Source of the DNA: Xenoacremonium recifei
Lineage: Eukaryota > Ascomycota > Sordariomycetes > Hypocreales > Nectriaceae
Assembly: GCA_012184525.1 (NCBI GenBank)
Contig: WOFQ01000003.1
Location: forward strand, 1,240,001 to 1,304,000
Length of the DNA stretch: 64,000 bases
Direction: 5' to 3'
A program made the position numbers and the translations under genes. The notes below the pieces were generated by a model that worked only from the letters and a program-made list of their open reading frames with translations, did not search any database and was not told the DNA's origin. Shown piece by piece: positions 45,971 through 57,225 of this stretch (its first letter is position 1; every line of letters starts with the position of its first letter).

Positions 45971-46041
45971 AAAAGGAGAAAAGAAGGTAGTTGTTGCCCG
46001 TTGCTGACTGATCCCATCTCAAATCAAGTGATGCCGCCCTG

Positions 46042-48428
46042 CTAAGGTTGGGGCTGTTGCTGCCCGGGTGTCCACCATTGCTGCTGCTGCTGTGCCGGAG
46101 ATTGTTGGCTTGACCAAGCGGCCTGCGTCACTGATGGGCCCCCTGGACCGCCTTGAGGCATGTAACCTCTGGGAGTTTGCTCAGTTGGGTACATGCCCTG
46201 ACTGTTGCCGTAGGGCATGGCCGCCATGCCGGGAAACTGCATGCCTGGTTGCATCTGCCCTGTGCTCGGTTGTCGGAGATGCGATGCTGGGGACTGAGAC
46301 GGGTGCTGGGGCTGTCCCTGAGTCGTGTAGCTTCCGTAGCTGTGAGGTGCCTGAGGACTCTGCGCCCACATACTCGGCCCCGTCTGGTAGTTGTAGCTGG
46401 GCGCCCCCTGGGCCATGGCACCGGAGCCCGGGAGAGTTGGAGCTGGCCTTGTGTTCGATTGCGTTGGAGACTGAGCGATGCCTCGGATCGGAGCCTGACT
46501 TAGGTTATTCTGAGCGTTGATGCCCTGTGAGTACGGGGCTGCTGTCATCATCATCTGAGGGCTCTGCGACGTAACCAGACCTGGCTGGGACATGCCCGTG
46601 GCTGCTGTGTGCGGTGATTGCGAAGGTCTGCTTGTCGGCATGGCTGCACTATCCGCGGGCGCAACGGGCTGCTGTTGAGCGGCGAGGTTCGAAGAGGCGG
46701 GCTGCTCGTGCGGTCGTCGCCAGATTCCCTGGATATAGTCGTTTCGCATGTCTCGTTGTTGGTTGACAGACCGGCTGTACTCGGCGGCGTGATGGGCCTG
46801 GGCGTTCAGCTCGCCGAGAGGCGTCGGGCGACTCTGATCTGTATAAGCAGGGCCGGTGATCTCCTGGCGAGGTCCGCCTTTGAGGATTCCCGAGTAATCG
46901 CGCGAGCGGGCATCGCTGAGGTCTGGTCCAAGTGTTAATCCAGGCATTCTGGTCGGGTTTCCGGGCTGTGGTCCGAGCATACCTGGCTGAACAAGGTGTG
47001 ACTGAGGGGGAAAGGGTCCCGGGTTGTTGCTGTAGACAATCTCCGGATGTGGTCCGCTCATGAGAACGTTGTTCTGTGCTGCTTCGGCTGCTTCTCTGGC
47101 CTTGGCAGCACCAGGTCTCTTCTCGCCTGCAGGATCGGCTTCCGTGAACCCTTGTTTTCTGGCTTTGGTCTCCCAGTAGTCGTCCCGGACCCGTCGGCCG
47201 TTGACAATGACTCGGCTGCCGAACTGTCGAAACATGGACCGAGCCGTGACGATGGCTATCTGCCTGGATCGGTAGGAAAAAGGGAGAATCTCCTGCTGAA
47301 CAAGGTCGTCCTTCTCGGGCTGACTAGCAATAATCTTGTACAGTGACCTGTTCTTGTTAAACAGGAGGTAGGAGTCTCTGTATCCAAGCACCCTGGCACA
47401 TTCAGTCGCAAGCATGAAAAGCTTGTCGCCTCTATTGGGCACTAGAAACGTCCGGCACCTGTATTCGCGCCCCCCTTGGAGTTGTCCATTGGGCATTACC
47501 TTCTTCTCGCCGAACTCGTCAATCTCGCGGGGGAGGTATTCATCGCCGGTCTGGTTGAGCTGATCGGTTGTGTGGTCTCTAACCGTTGGGAGCGCCTTGA
47601 GGGTCGATTTGGTAGGCGTCGTTTTTGGAGGCATCGGAGCCTGAGTCGGGGTATACGCAGGGTTCGGCTGTCCGGGCAAGGCTGAGCTCTGTGACTGCGG
47701 CGTCTGAGGCGGAGGAATCGTTTGCGGGAGAGTCGAGGCCGGGGCCTGCCCGGGAGCCTCGGGGATGCCCCCTGATGGTCGGGACTTCATAGGTCTTACT
47801 CGTTTTCGGAGCGGTTTAGAATCACCTGGAGGCAGAAATACTTATTAGCAAGCCGTGCGCTCATCGGAGTTTCCCTTTGTAACAATAATGCGACTCGGCC
47901 GAAACATCACGAAATGCGGTCCCAAGGAAGTAAAGCGCCATGGCCAGTCCAGCGTAAGAGAGCACCACAGAATGCGACGTAGAGTCGCTCGTGTAGTTTT
48001 GAGCTACACGAGATCTGCTGGCGACATACCGTCATTGCCAGCTTGAGGCGCCTCGTAGAGATCGGGAGACCGGCTGCGTTTGCGACCACGCTGCGGCGGG
48101 TGAGGAGGTCCTGTTCGAGATGGCTAGTTAGCATCATGGCGTAAGAGGTTGCGCTCGGCGGCGCATCGCGGGCGCAAATGCTGTTGCGACAACGACAGCA
48201 CCGGTGAAAGGCTAAAAGCAAAGTTCAAAGATATGGAAGCATAACGCGACAGCAGTGTTTGCCGTGGCGATGATGCGCTGGCGGCGCGCCGTCCGAACAG
48301 GTGGGATGGAGGGGTGAGGGGTGGTGTAATGATGACTTAGAACCGAGAGGACGGGGCTTACCAGGTGAGTTGAGCTCGGCGGGATTGATCGTCGCACTGT
48401 CAGCGCCGCTCTGCTGTGCGGAGTACAT
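46042..48428 (-). CDS. RSC7: chromatin-remodelling complex subunit Rsc7/Swp82
   Basis: Predicted exons on the reverse strand are 48428-48362, 48110-48030 and 47825-46042, giving 643 residues; introns of 251 and 204 nt keep phase and restore KRSRSPDLYEAPQAGND and KPLRKRVRPMKSRPSGG across junctions. Rsc7 (Npl6) and Swp82 are paralogous accessory subunits of the yeast RSC and SWI/SNF nucleosome remodellers; filamentous fungi have one such protein. The conserved domain covers about residues 143-271: DEYLPREIDEFGEKKVMPNG, GGREYRCRTFLVPNRGDKLF, ECARVLGYRDSYLLFNKNRS and RSMFRQFGSRVIVNGRRVRD. The rest is a long Gln/Pro/Met/Gly-rich low-complexity tail ending in poly-Gln. The N-terminal exon supplies a basic KRSRSP segment that may be a nuclear localisation signal. 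The symbol follows the yeast orthologue and could equally be SWP82. Confidence 0.92.
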
Positions 48429-51400
48429 GACAGAGCGCTCCAGGCCAGGGACGGGGAGCAGCGGCGATTAGAGCAGTGTTGACGTGTCGTGAGATAGTTG
48501 GTTTGCTGGCAAGCTCAAGGTTGGAGGAGATGCAGTAGGAAGATACCTCGCGCATATGGTTGGCTCCCGGGATTAAGGTGTGTCAGAGGCGAACAGGCAG
48601 TAGCGGGCTATAAGACGGGAGCCGACGGGCAATCCTGCGGCCATGGGATCTTGGGGGCCTGGGGAACGGGAATGCACAGTGAGTGGCCAGGCGCCGGGCT
48701 AATGCTCCTGGGGTCTGAGTCTCATGAGGCGGCGTCTTGTTGGACGAAATGGCAGACGCAGCGCGGGCTGTGCTAGTCGACGAATCCGGGAGAGACAACA
48801 CGGAACGAGACGCAATGCAACGAAACAAAACGGGGACAGAGGTTGAAGCAGGACATGTGCAGAAGAGGGCTGAGGACAGACAGGGTGTGCGTGTGTGTGT
48901 GGGAGGGAGGGACGGGATCTTGGTTTACCTTTGCGTGGTGATGGATGATGGACGCTGGAGGTGTGCGTGGAGCGCGCGGATGAGAAGCGTGGAGCGCGAG
49001 GCGCGTTGTGCGACGGCTGACGGCAGCGATGGCAAGTCTGACAGGTTCGAGTACAGGAGCAGGCGAGCAATCGGGCGACGGTATCTGTGTGAGTCTATTC
49101 CCGCCTGAGAGAGCCCTCGTTGACGGGTGAAGGGTGGACGGTTTGGCGGGTTGTATGCGAGCGCGGGCTGGCGGGTTGAACGGTTGGTGGATGGGGATTG
49201 CGATGAGGGAGGGAGGGTGCAGCGTTTGAACAGGCCCAAGGCGCAGAACTGCCAAGCGGCGCAAAGTGGCGAGGGTCCCAGAAATCCAGTCAGCCCTCCC
49301 GGTCAGTAGTGAACCAGTTGCCGGTCGAGAAAAGGGAGTGAAGTGGAGAGGGCCAGGCAAGACCAGGCGAGGATGGCGGCGGCGGCGGCGGCGCAGAGCG
49401 GGGTGGGAACCGGCTGTATGTAAGTGCGCGAAGCAGATGCAACAAAGACTGGAGAAGATGCGCGCGAGTGTGGAGTTGCCGGCGATGACAAACAGAGAGC
49501 CCAGACCAGCTCCAGCTCCTCGGCGACCTGTGAAGCGAAGCAGCGACAGCAGCAACTTCAGACAGTCTTGGAGCCTGGTTCAGCGCCGCGTCGGTGCGGC
49601 GCAATAGTGATCAGTGTCCACCTGCGCGCGCAGGCTTGTGTCGGGCCGACGTGAGTAGAGGATGCTGGCGGACTGCGGACGCGCTCGGGTTGTTGCTCTC
49701 TGTGTCGTTCAAGACAAGGCTCACAACGTGAATGTTGGTGGTTTGACTGCAACGATGCGGTTTAGTGGGAAGCGGCAGTGGTAGGCGATGATCGTGGGTT
49801 GTGAGAGATGGATGGAAGAGGGAGGAGTGGGACGAGAAGGCTGCTGGGGGGGAGGTTGAGGACGTGCGGACGGAAGGGGGGAGGGATCATGGGCATGGCA
49901 TGGATCCATTCATGCCCGGACGGTAGACCAGCCAAGATGGAGTAAAGGCAGCGGATGACGACGGACGGCTGGCTGCAAGGCGGAAGCTGGGGGAAGACGA
50001 GGGGGGTGGAGCAACGACGATGGATGGTGACCACTGACCAAGACGAGAGGGACAAGGATGAGGAGGAGGGGAGGAGCGCGAGGAGCGCGAGAAGGCCGAG
50101 AGATATGCACGCCTGTGATGCTAGTGATGGCGACGTTGGATAAGCTACTCACTAGCTCATGCCATATGGCCAGGGCCTGCGCATGTGAGGGTGTGGACGT
50201 GCCGATATTGTATGGATTCGTACGTAGATAAGTGTCCCGGATGCCAGAAGGAGGGAGTGTGTGGCAGTCAGACAATCCTCCCGACGCCGGATACGAATAT
50301 CGTGGTTGGCCCAGATGCGCGCCGAGGCCTGGGATTGGTGAGTTTGGCTGAGGGCGGAGAGCGATGGACGGAAGGAAGGCGGATGATTTTCGTTACCAGT
50401 GTAAGTCAGCGTTGCTAGCTGATGTCAGATACCGCGTTGAAGTTGATGATGACAGTGTCTGGTGTTGACGTTGATGAGGTTGAAAGAGGCAAACCCTGGG
50501 TAAAGGCCAGTTTTCTCTGTCACTACTATTCCTATCTGGAAGGCAGGCCTGCAAGACTTGAAAGGCTGCATGGCACCTTACCTATCATTGCAGCGCAAGA
50601 GCCTGAGGCAGAGAGCATTGAAGGAAGGTGTCGCTTTTCGAGAGCACGCTCTTTCCCGTCCTGTCCCTTTCCCAGTATCGACCCTCAAGGTCGGCCAGCC
50701 TGAAATTTGCCTCTGTTCTTCCGTTCATGATGCCTGCGCTTCTTTCTTTGACACATACCAGCGACCAGCAGAACGCCGCATGAAGCCGGGATGGCGTTGC
50801 TTTGCTTGATTGGGTCAGCATCCACTCCCCTCCTGCCGGCCACGAACAAGGCGGTACAGGCTACGACGTACGTGCTGTCTTGCTGTCAGAAATGGACGTT
50901 TCTCAGAGGTCTCAGCCCCGTCCCTCCCTGTCTGCGAGCCTGGCAACCCCGATCCGTGACGTCGGGTCTGGTCGTTGCACCGTGCTGTGTTCCTGTGACG
51001 GTACGCCCTTGTCCTGTGCGCCGCGATGCTAACGCGATGCTAACTACATGCAGCCAGCATCCAAATCTACGGAGATCAGACCGGGAGCTCGTGGACAAGG
51101 TCATGGTCATGGGCAAGGCCTTGTTGGTCTCTCGGCCGATCCCAAGAGAGCTTCGGTCCCTGAAGTCAATGATTCCCCAGCACTCAAGGTTTGGTGCTTT
51201 CCGAATGGCATCTAGCGACAACGTGCGCGCCGCGGATCTCTAGCCTGGTTTTACTTTTTGACCGGAGTTTATTGCCAAAAGGCCTGGCGCCTCTTGACTT
51301 GTCTTGGTTTGCCTAGAGATGTCTTACTTTACCTTCTCCAGCGCCCAATGCGCGACATCGTAAGCGCCTTTGTCTCAGAACCAGCCCGCCATTGCAATGC

Positions 51401-54400
51401 AGCTTCCGACAAAACACGGAAGCTGCACTGACGGCCCTTCCAGGTTATCGGTGTTATTTTCGACTCACCATTAGTGATGATGACGCTGACGGTGGTCATC
51501 AGCATTCATGAGGTTCCGGTCCTGATAATACGATCGGCAAACGGTCAATACGGAGTAATTCGAAACTAGTATCGGGGTCAATCAGCGCCGAAGATGGCCC
51601 CTGGTCGTCCCACAGCATCCTCGGTTGACGGATGCCCCGTTGGAGTCAAATCCACGTTAGACGACGGAACAAGATGCGACAAGCTAGCAAGCGCCAAACG
51701 CCTCGAGCCCAAAGGGTCGTCCGTTTTGTTCATCAGCAGCCCGAGACCTTGACCAGGAAGTCTTGGTCAGGATGTAACATGGATCGACGAGGTCCCATGG
51801 AAAGCACGGAGGGAGAGCTTCGAGATTGCGCCAGGGCTCCTTGGAAAGACCCAGGCACTCCGGCGACTCATCCTACCCTTGTCCCTGCAGCTTGACCTCT
51901 CACGCACTTGGTCGACCGAGCGTGAGACGAAGTCCTGTCGCGTGGGTGAGGCAGGGAGGAGGTGCGGGAGCGATCGTTCCAACCCCAGACCACACCACCA
52001 CCACGAGCCCGCCGCGACCCTCAAGGGACCCCGCACTTTAACTCACGCACGCTCCAATACCATTGCATCTCAATGCGACGTTCAGGCGCCGTTGGACCTC
52101 GTTCATTCCAGTCTGTCGCTAAGCCATGCTCTGCCGACCGCAACCACACATCGTGATCTCTAGAGCTGAGGACATTGATCAGACTGACGAGAAGGTTGTT
52201 CAGTGTGGCCGGTTTCCTGTTCGGAAGGTCAGGGGCTGCCCTCTTCATCCTGGCCCTGTTTGAGACCATGACACATCAAGCGAAGCGGCAGTGCGTTTAC
52301 CTCACCTGAGGACCCTTGGCTCTCTTAGCTCCATCTGCAGTCGTTTGGATCAACGAACTATCAAGCCACCGTATTTCAGTGAAAGGATGCTCTTGATCGG
52401 CGCTGCACTCCACGCGGCGATGCTTCCTGCCGCTCGACCCGCCTTCGCGTCTTAGCTTGCATTCACTCAGCTTGGAACCTCTCATTCAGTTCTGCTTTTA
52501 TCTGCTTTGCCAGTCCGAGAATAGTGCAACGGCCCCCGGCACTCTATACCTTGTACAATTATTTCACCTACGAACGAAGCAAGAACCGTTCGAGGCATGT
52601 AAGGCAGAGGTTTAAGCCCACCAGCAGATAGCTAACTGCATACTTAGGTTCACTACCCGACGGAGCATTCTCACCTGTTCCCTATCAACAAGCGATGATA
52701 AGTGAATCCGAGTTCGGCCAGTCCAGATTTCCTCCGGAGTCTAGGCACCTCCGGCTCCACGCTTTGTTGTAATCCTGCCCCTTGATAACCAGATTCTTTC
52801 TTCTTGATACCGTCGCCATGCCTGCCATTTGCCCCTCTTCGCCTCGCACTACGACAACATCGCGCAGGTGAGTACTGTATTGTATCTCAACCAAAATTGA
52901 AAATAGATACGCAGCTCCATAAAAATCCGGATCCAGATTGCATCATGCTGATGCGACTCGCTCTCCTGCGGCCGACGGGGGCAAGTCTTGTGATGCCTGT
53001 CAGGTCTCCCTAAACTGACTACCGATAGACGTTAGGCAGTGGCGGACGCGCCGTTCTTCTGCTCATGGCGCACTTGAACCAATCACAAGGACCGAATGCA
53101 GAGCTCGTTTTCGCATCGCCTAGCATTGTCTCGGCCTTTGAGGGTCCAGGCCGTACTGATGTCCTTTCTCCGAAGGTATTAGTCACAGGTACTGACTGCT
53201 GAGATCGATAGCGACTTGAGGAGACACAACACCCTCTCGCTCTTGTTCAGATGTCTCACGACCACAACGGGATTGATTATATCATTATCGTCGTGGCTGA
53301 ACAGCCAGCTTAGCTGCTCCGTCTCTTAAGCTCTCGGCCGTGTCTTGCCATGTCGGGCTCATGATCCGAGAGAATCGATGACCATTTACCAGTCACAGTC
53401 TGGACCTTCGGACCAGGGCCATGGGCCATGCAGGCCAGTCGCTTCGGTCCATTTGCGCCACACCCAAAATGCACTGGCTTCCAGCACACTAGCCAAACCA
53501 GACACCCGCTTGACTGCTAGTCCTGCATTTTCAAGTCGCTGATGAGGTCAGATCGCAGTCAGTAAGCCCGTTCATCCGCATTCTGCACTTGCTGACCGGA
53601 TTACCTTGCGGATGGGGATCCTGAATGACTGAGCCGCTCTACGCACGCTTGCACGCTAATCACGATCCCGTGAGGCATCCAGCGAGCCTCTGCATCTTTG
53701 AGAGGAGCGCTTCATGAGAAGCCAGCATGAGCGTTGTCGTTACGGGAATATTGGGTCGCAAGCCAGGCAATCTGCTTATTGCCCTCAAACATGCTGCGGA
53801 TAGCCAATAGCGATGTCCATAACTACCATCAGCTAACCGCCACCGTCTGCAGCCGGACGAGATATTCGATATTAGAAAATCTGTTCAGTTCGAGCCAGAC
53901 CCGAACAGTTAGGTGAAGGTAGGACGAGCTGCGACGACGATGCGTCTTGCAGCAAGCCCCGGGAACTCCACCATCGCCCCTCATTCGCCGGGCGAGCAAA
54001 CCGCCGGTCGTGATGCCAGTGCAGCTGGATTCCTGGCATGGATGCATCGACAAGGGCCGCTGAGCACTAACTCATTAAGGCATCCACCAAGCTCGGCACG
54101 GTGCCACGCCCCGCGACCTTGACGTGATGGTGTCACGGATCTGCCTCTCAAGCCATACACCCTCAGCAGCAGCCTTTCCACGATTGCCGACAGCGCAATG
54201 TTGATCAACCTTGCCGAGGTGGAGATTGAGCGCATGGCTCATGCCTTGAGGCGCAATTGCCGTGGACTATCTTGCGAAAACTAGCCGGTTGAAAATATGC
54301 GAGAGGCTGCGAAACTCTTACAGCCGTTCAAAGCCTTGTCTCACTTGACTGACGAATTAATGCCAACTCGGACCTGCTCGCTTGGGGAAACTCACCTGCA

Positions 54401-56886
54401 AGGATTTGGAAAAGACCAGCCGCCGCACATTCATTATCGGGGAACCCCGGGGTTTGGATTGGTCTGTGTCTTTAGATCCTGGTGCGAGTGACATGAATTG
54501 CGCCGCCACAGCTGAAAAATCGTGTCTTTAATATTGGACCTAGGTACCCCAAGAGGGGGTCCGTCAGAGACGAGGGGACCTCATGGACAAACCAGCGATC
54601 AGGGATTCAGCTGGTGACTTTATTGAATCTCTTCCGAATAAGGGCTCAAGAAATTGGTGACATGGGTATTATTCAGGAGAAACTGTTGAATCCAGCTAGC
54701 CTTTCAGCCTGTTATGTTCGATATCCGTTACGGGCCATAATGGACAGAATGGATGGATGGCCTGATATCACGACTCAGAGCCGAAGGACTTCCTCGGCCC
54801 TGGGGATACAATATCGGATCCGTACACGGGATTTGCGGAGAACAGCGGGCTCTTCCGCTTCTCGACTCGCTAAACATCCAGCATCGGCGACAACTTTGCC
54901 TTGAGCACAGATTATTCTGCCTGATACCAAGTTCACCATCGTCATCATGGTTCTGATGGCCGTCGCGTTGTCGCTTGTCGCTACTGGATGGTCAACAACA
55001 CTGCGCAAGGCAGAGATAACGCCGACCATGTGATAATCCAGCCAATACAGCCCAGTGACAGCCAGATGCAAGTCATTACGCTTGCAGTCTTGCCTAGTGA
55101 GGGCAGCTTGTGCCCCTGTCTGATGCGGAGAAGATGGTGTCAAGGGACAGGCTCGCTTCTCAACTGGAGGGGACAGCCTTTCGGTCTCCCACGGGCGAGA
55201 TCTGCCTCTTTGCCTGCCCAGGACTTCCAGGTCTCGAAAGTGGTTATTCCCACCTAACCATTGGCCATGTGAGTAGCATGCATCCTGAGGCCTGCAAGCG
55301 GCCCACCATCAGTCTGCACATCATGGGGGTTAACCCAGTCATTGATTCCCTTCCCGACTGCAGTCCCACAGCTGGAGATAGGGCGCTGCATGTCGGTTGG
55401 GTCTGTCTGCCTGCCTCCGAAGTAGCCGAGTTCCTTGAGCTTGGCGGTCGTCGTCACGCATACACAGCATCGAGGCTGAGCAGCGGGAGGTGGGAGATCT
55501 AAGGACCCGCGCACTTCTTCCTTACATGACTGTGCTGGGCTGTTTGTATGTGAAATATGGAGTTTTGGACGGGAACTATCCACGTATCCCTGCTATCCGC
55601 TCTTACTGCAGTATGCTCTTTTCGCTCTGAACATGTGCTGCTCCGGGGTTGCGATGAGCTCACTGAAGCTCCAAAGACGTGCATTTGCTAGGTTGAAGGT
55701 CACGATTGAATGCACAAAGACCACACACATAGAACTAACTACTTGTGGGAATGTCGCATTTTGTTCCGAAAGGAGCTTCACAATCCCAGCAAGGGCGAAA
55801 GGCTTACCCCTCGGTCGCGACCGGTCTCTCTATCATACGAGAGGAGGCGAGTCGACGAGACGTCGGACTGAGACATGGACAAGGGCCTTCTTGGCAGAAG
55901 AGAGCTGCCACACGCTTCGTCTGGCCGGTTCATCCACATCTATTGTGGTAAAGCTGGTACTTCGTGGGTCGAAGCAAGCCGTTGGCTTCTTCAGCCTGCG
56001 CGGCCTGCTTTCGACGCCCTGATGTGTTGAGGATCTGAGACAACCGTACACGAGGTGTCGGCCCCTCCAAGGAATGGAGTCAGAATCAGGTTATGTGTTC
56101 TGCTGACCTTGCCTGCAGCGCCGGATCAGTCAACGGTGAGTAAGAAGCTGAAGTGGTGGCTCATCCCCCTTCGCTACGACATTACGCTTGGTGATATCGT
56201 CGTAAAGACACGGGTGACGCGTATGACGTCGTGACAGGATGAACAGCAGCAAATGGGAGAGCTGTTGACGTGCATCTTCCTGCAGCTCTCGCGATGCTCG
56301 GAAACGCGCTTCGTCACTGTTGCATTCACGTTCGGTCCCGGAAGCTGTCCGGCTCCAGCTGCCCTGTGGAAGGTTGCGTCACCACTGGCTTGCCTAAAGA
56401 CCCTCGAAGCAAGACAACTTGGAGGGACGGATGCTCAAGTCCCCGCTTGTCCCGGGCCGTTGGTGAGACTTCTCTATGGCCCGAGTACATCGGTGAGGAT
56501 GCGAAGTGATCGAGGCTTGACCGGACACTGGAATGAGAAGCTGACCAGCGGCTCGGATGCTTCACCGCCTTTGCCTCATCCTGAAAGGTAAATCTTTCGG
56601 GTCAGATGATAGGGAACTGAGACCGGCCAGGTTGAGCTGAGCTGAGCTGAACCCTCCCAGATACTTGGATCCTCGGATTTCCGTAGCTGTCGAAAGGCGT
56701 GGCTGTAGAATGTGGCTTGCGAAATATACAATGTGGCGAATCCAATGCTTACGATAATTCTGCAGGCGAGTAACGCTTGCTATTCGTATTGTAGCTGTAA
56801 TTTTCGAGAAGAATTTACTCTTAACTTGAAGGATTTGCAAAGCCTGAAGGGAAGCTTCGCGGGTGAAAGCTTCGGGAACGCGATAT

Positions 56887-56922
56887 CACGTGCAAGGAGC
56901 TTCAGCGGTCACGTGTCACGTG
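56887..56922. promoter_or_regulatory. cluster of three CACGTG E-boxes upstream of DIS3
   Basis: CACGTG occurs at 56887, 56910 and 56917; the last two are adjacent (TCACGTGTCACGTGA). They lie 304-340 bp before the DIS3 start. CACGTG is the core site of bHLH proteins of the Cbf1/Pho4 type. Confidence 0.5.
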
Positions 56923-57105
56923 ATTAAACACAATATTAAACTGCACAGGACGCTGAAAGTTTAGGCTTTTGAGTGAATTAAAAGCTACCAAATTACTAGA
57001 AGGAGAGATTTGGTCATTCAACGGAGTCAAACCGAGGAATCAAGTAACGAGAGACCTGATTATCGTAGTATTTAGCTGCTGCTCGATTTCTAACAGCAGT
57101 ACCGG

Positions 57106-57119
57106 CCTTATCGATAAGG
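57106..57119. promoter_or_regulatory. palindrome CCTTATCGATAAGG upstream of DIS3
   Basis: A perfect 14-bp palindrome ends 106 bp before the DIS3 start codon and shares its inner 12 bp with the one upstream of RPF2 (14555-14566). Confidence 0.5.
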
Positions 57120-57225
57120 TGGCACTAGCTGAATTGGTCCTGCTTGCTAAACCTCATTGACGTTTTCAACAGCAAAAAGTCTTGAGGCACCTTCATCAAC
57201 AGGCTTCAGGAGCGACCAGATCATC

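Larger units (their letters stand above)
44135..46041. other. convergent region between DPB4 and the Rsc7 gene
   Basis: The 1.9 kb between two converging genes holds 3' UTRs, an AT-rich middle and the CipC-like relic listed separately. A 195-codon reverse frame (45241-45828) without ATG is Trp/Phe/Leu-rich and was not called. A purine-rich GTAAAAGA repeat lies at 45938-45970. Confidence 0.5.
48429..57225. other. 8.8-kb gene-poor interval
   Basis: No coding gene could be supported. The left 2 kb, upstream of the Rsc7 gene, is rich in GGA/GAGG runs and simple repeats (GTGTGT near 48890, GGCGGC near 49380) and gives long but overlapping spurious frames on both strands. Plus frames at 50791-51243 and 55110-55502 look partly protein-like but match no family and lack clear splice partners. 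At 53913-54284 a plus frame continues through one internal TGA (54120) and then reads a 50-codon protein-like block. The right end carries the DIS3 promoter with E-boxes and a palindrome. Confidence 0.4.

Noticed and set aside
50791..51243. 150-codon plus-strand ATG frame
   Set aside because: No family likeness, an overlapping reverse frame is open, and no splice partners were found.
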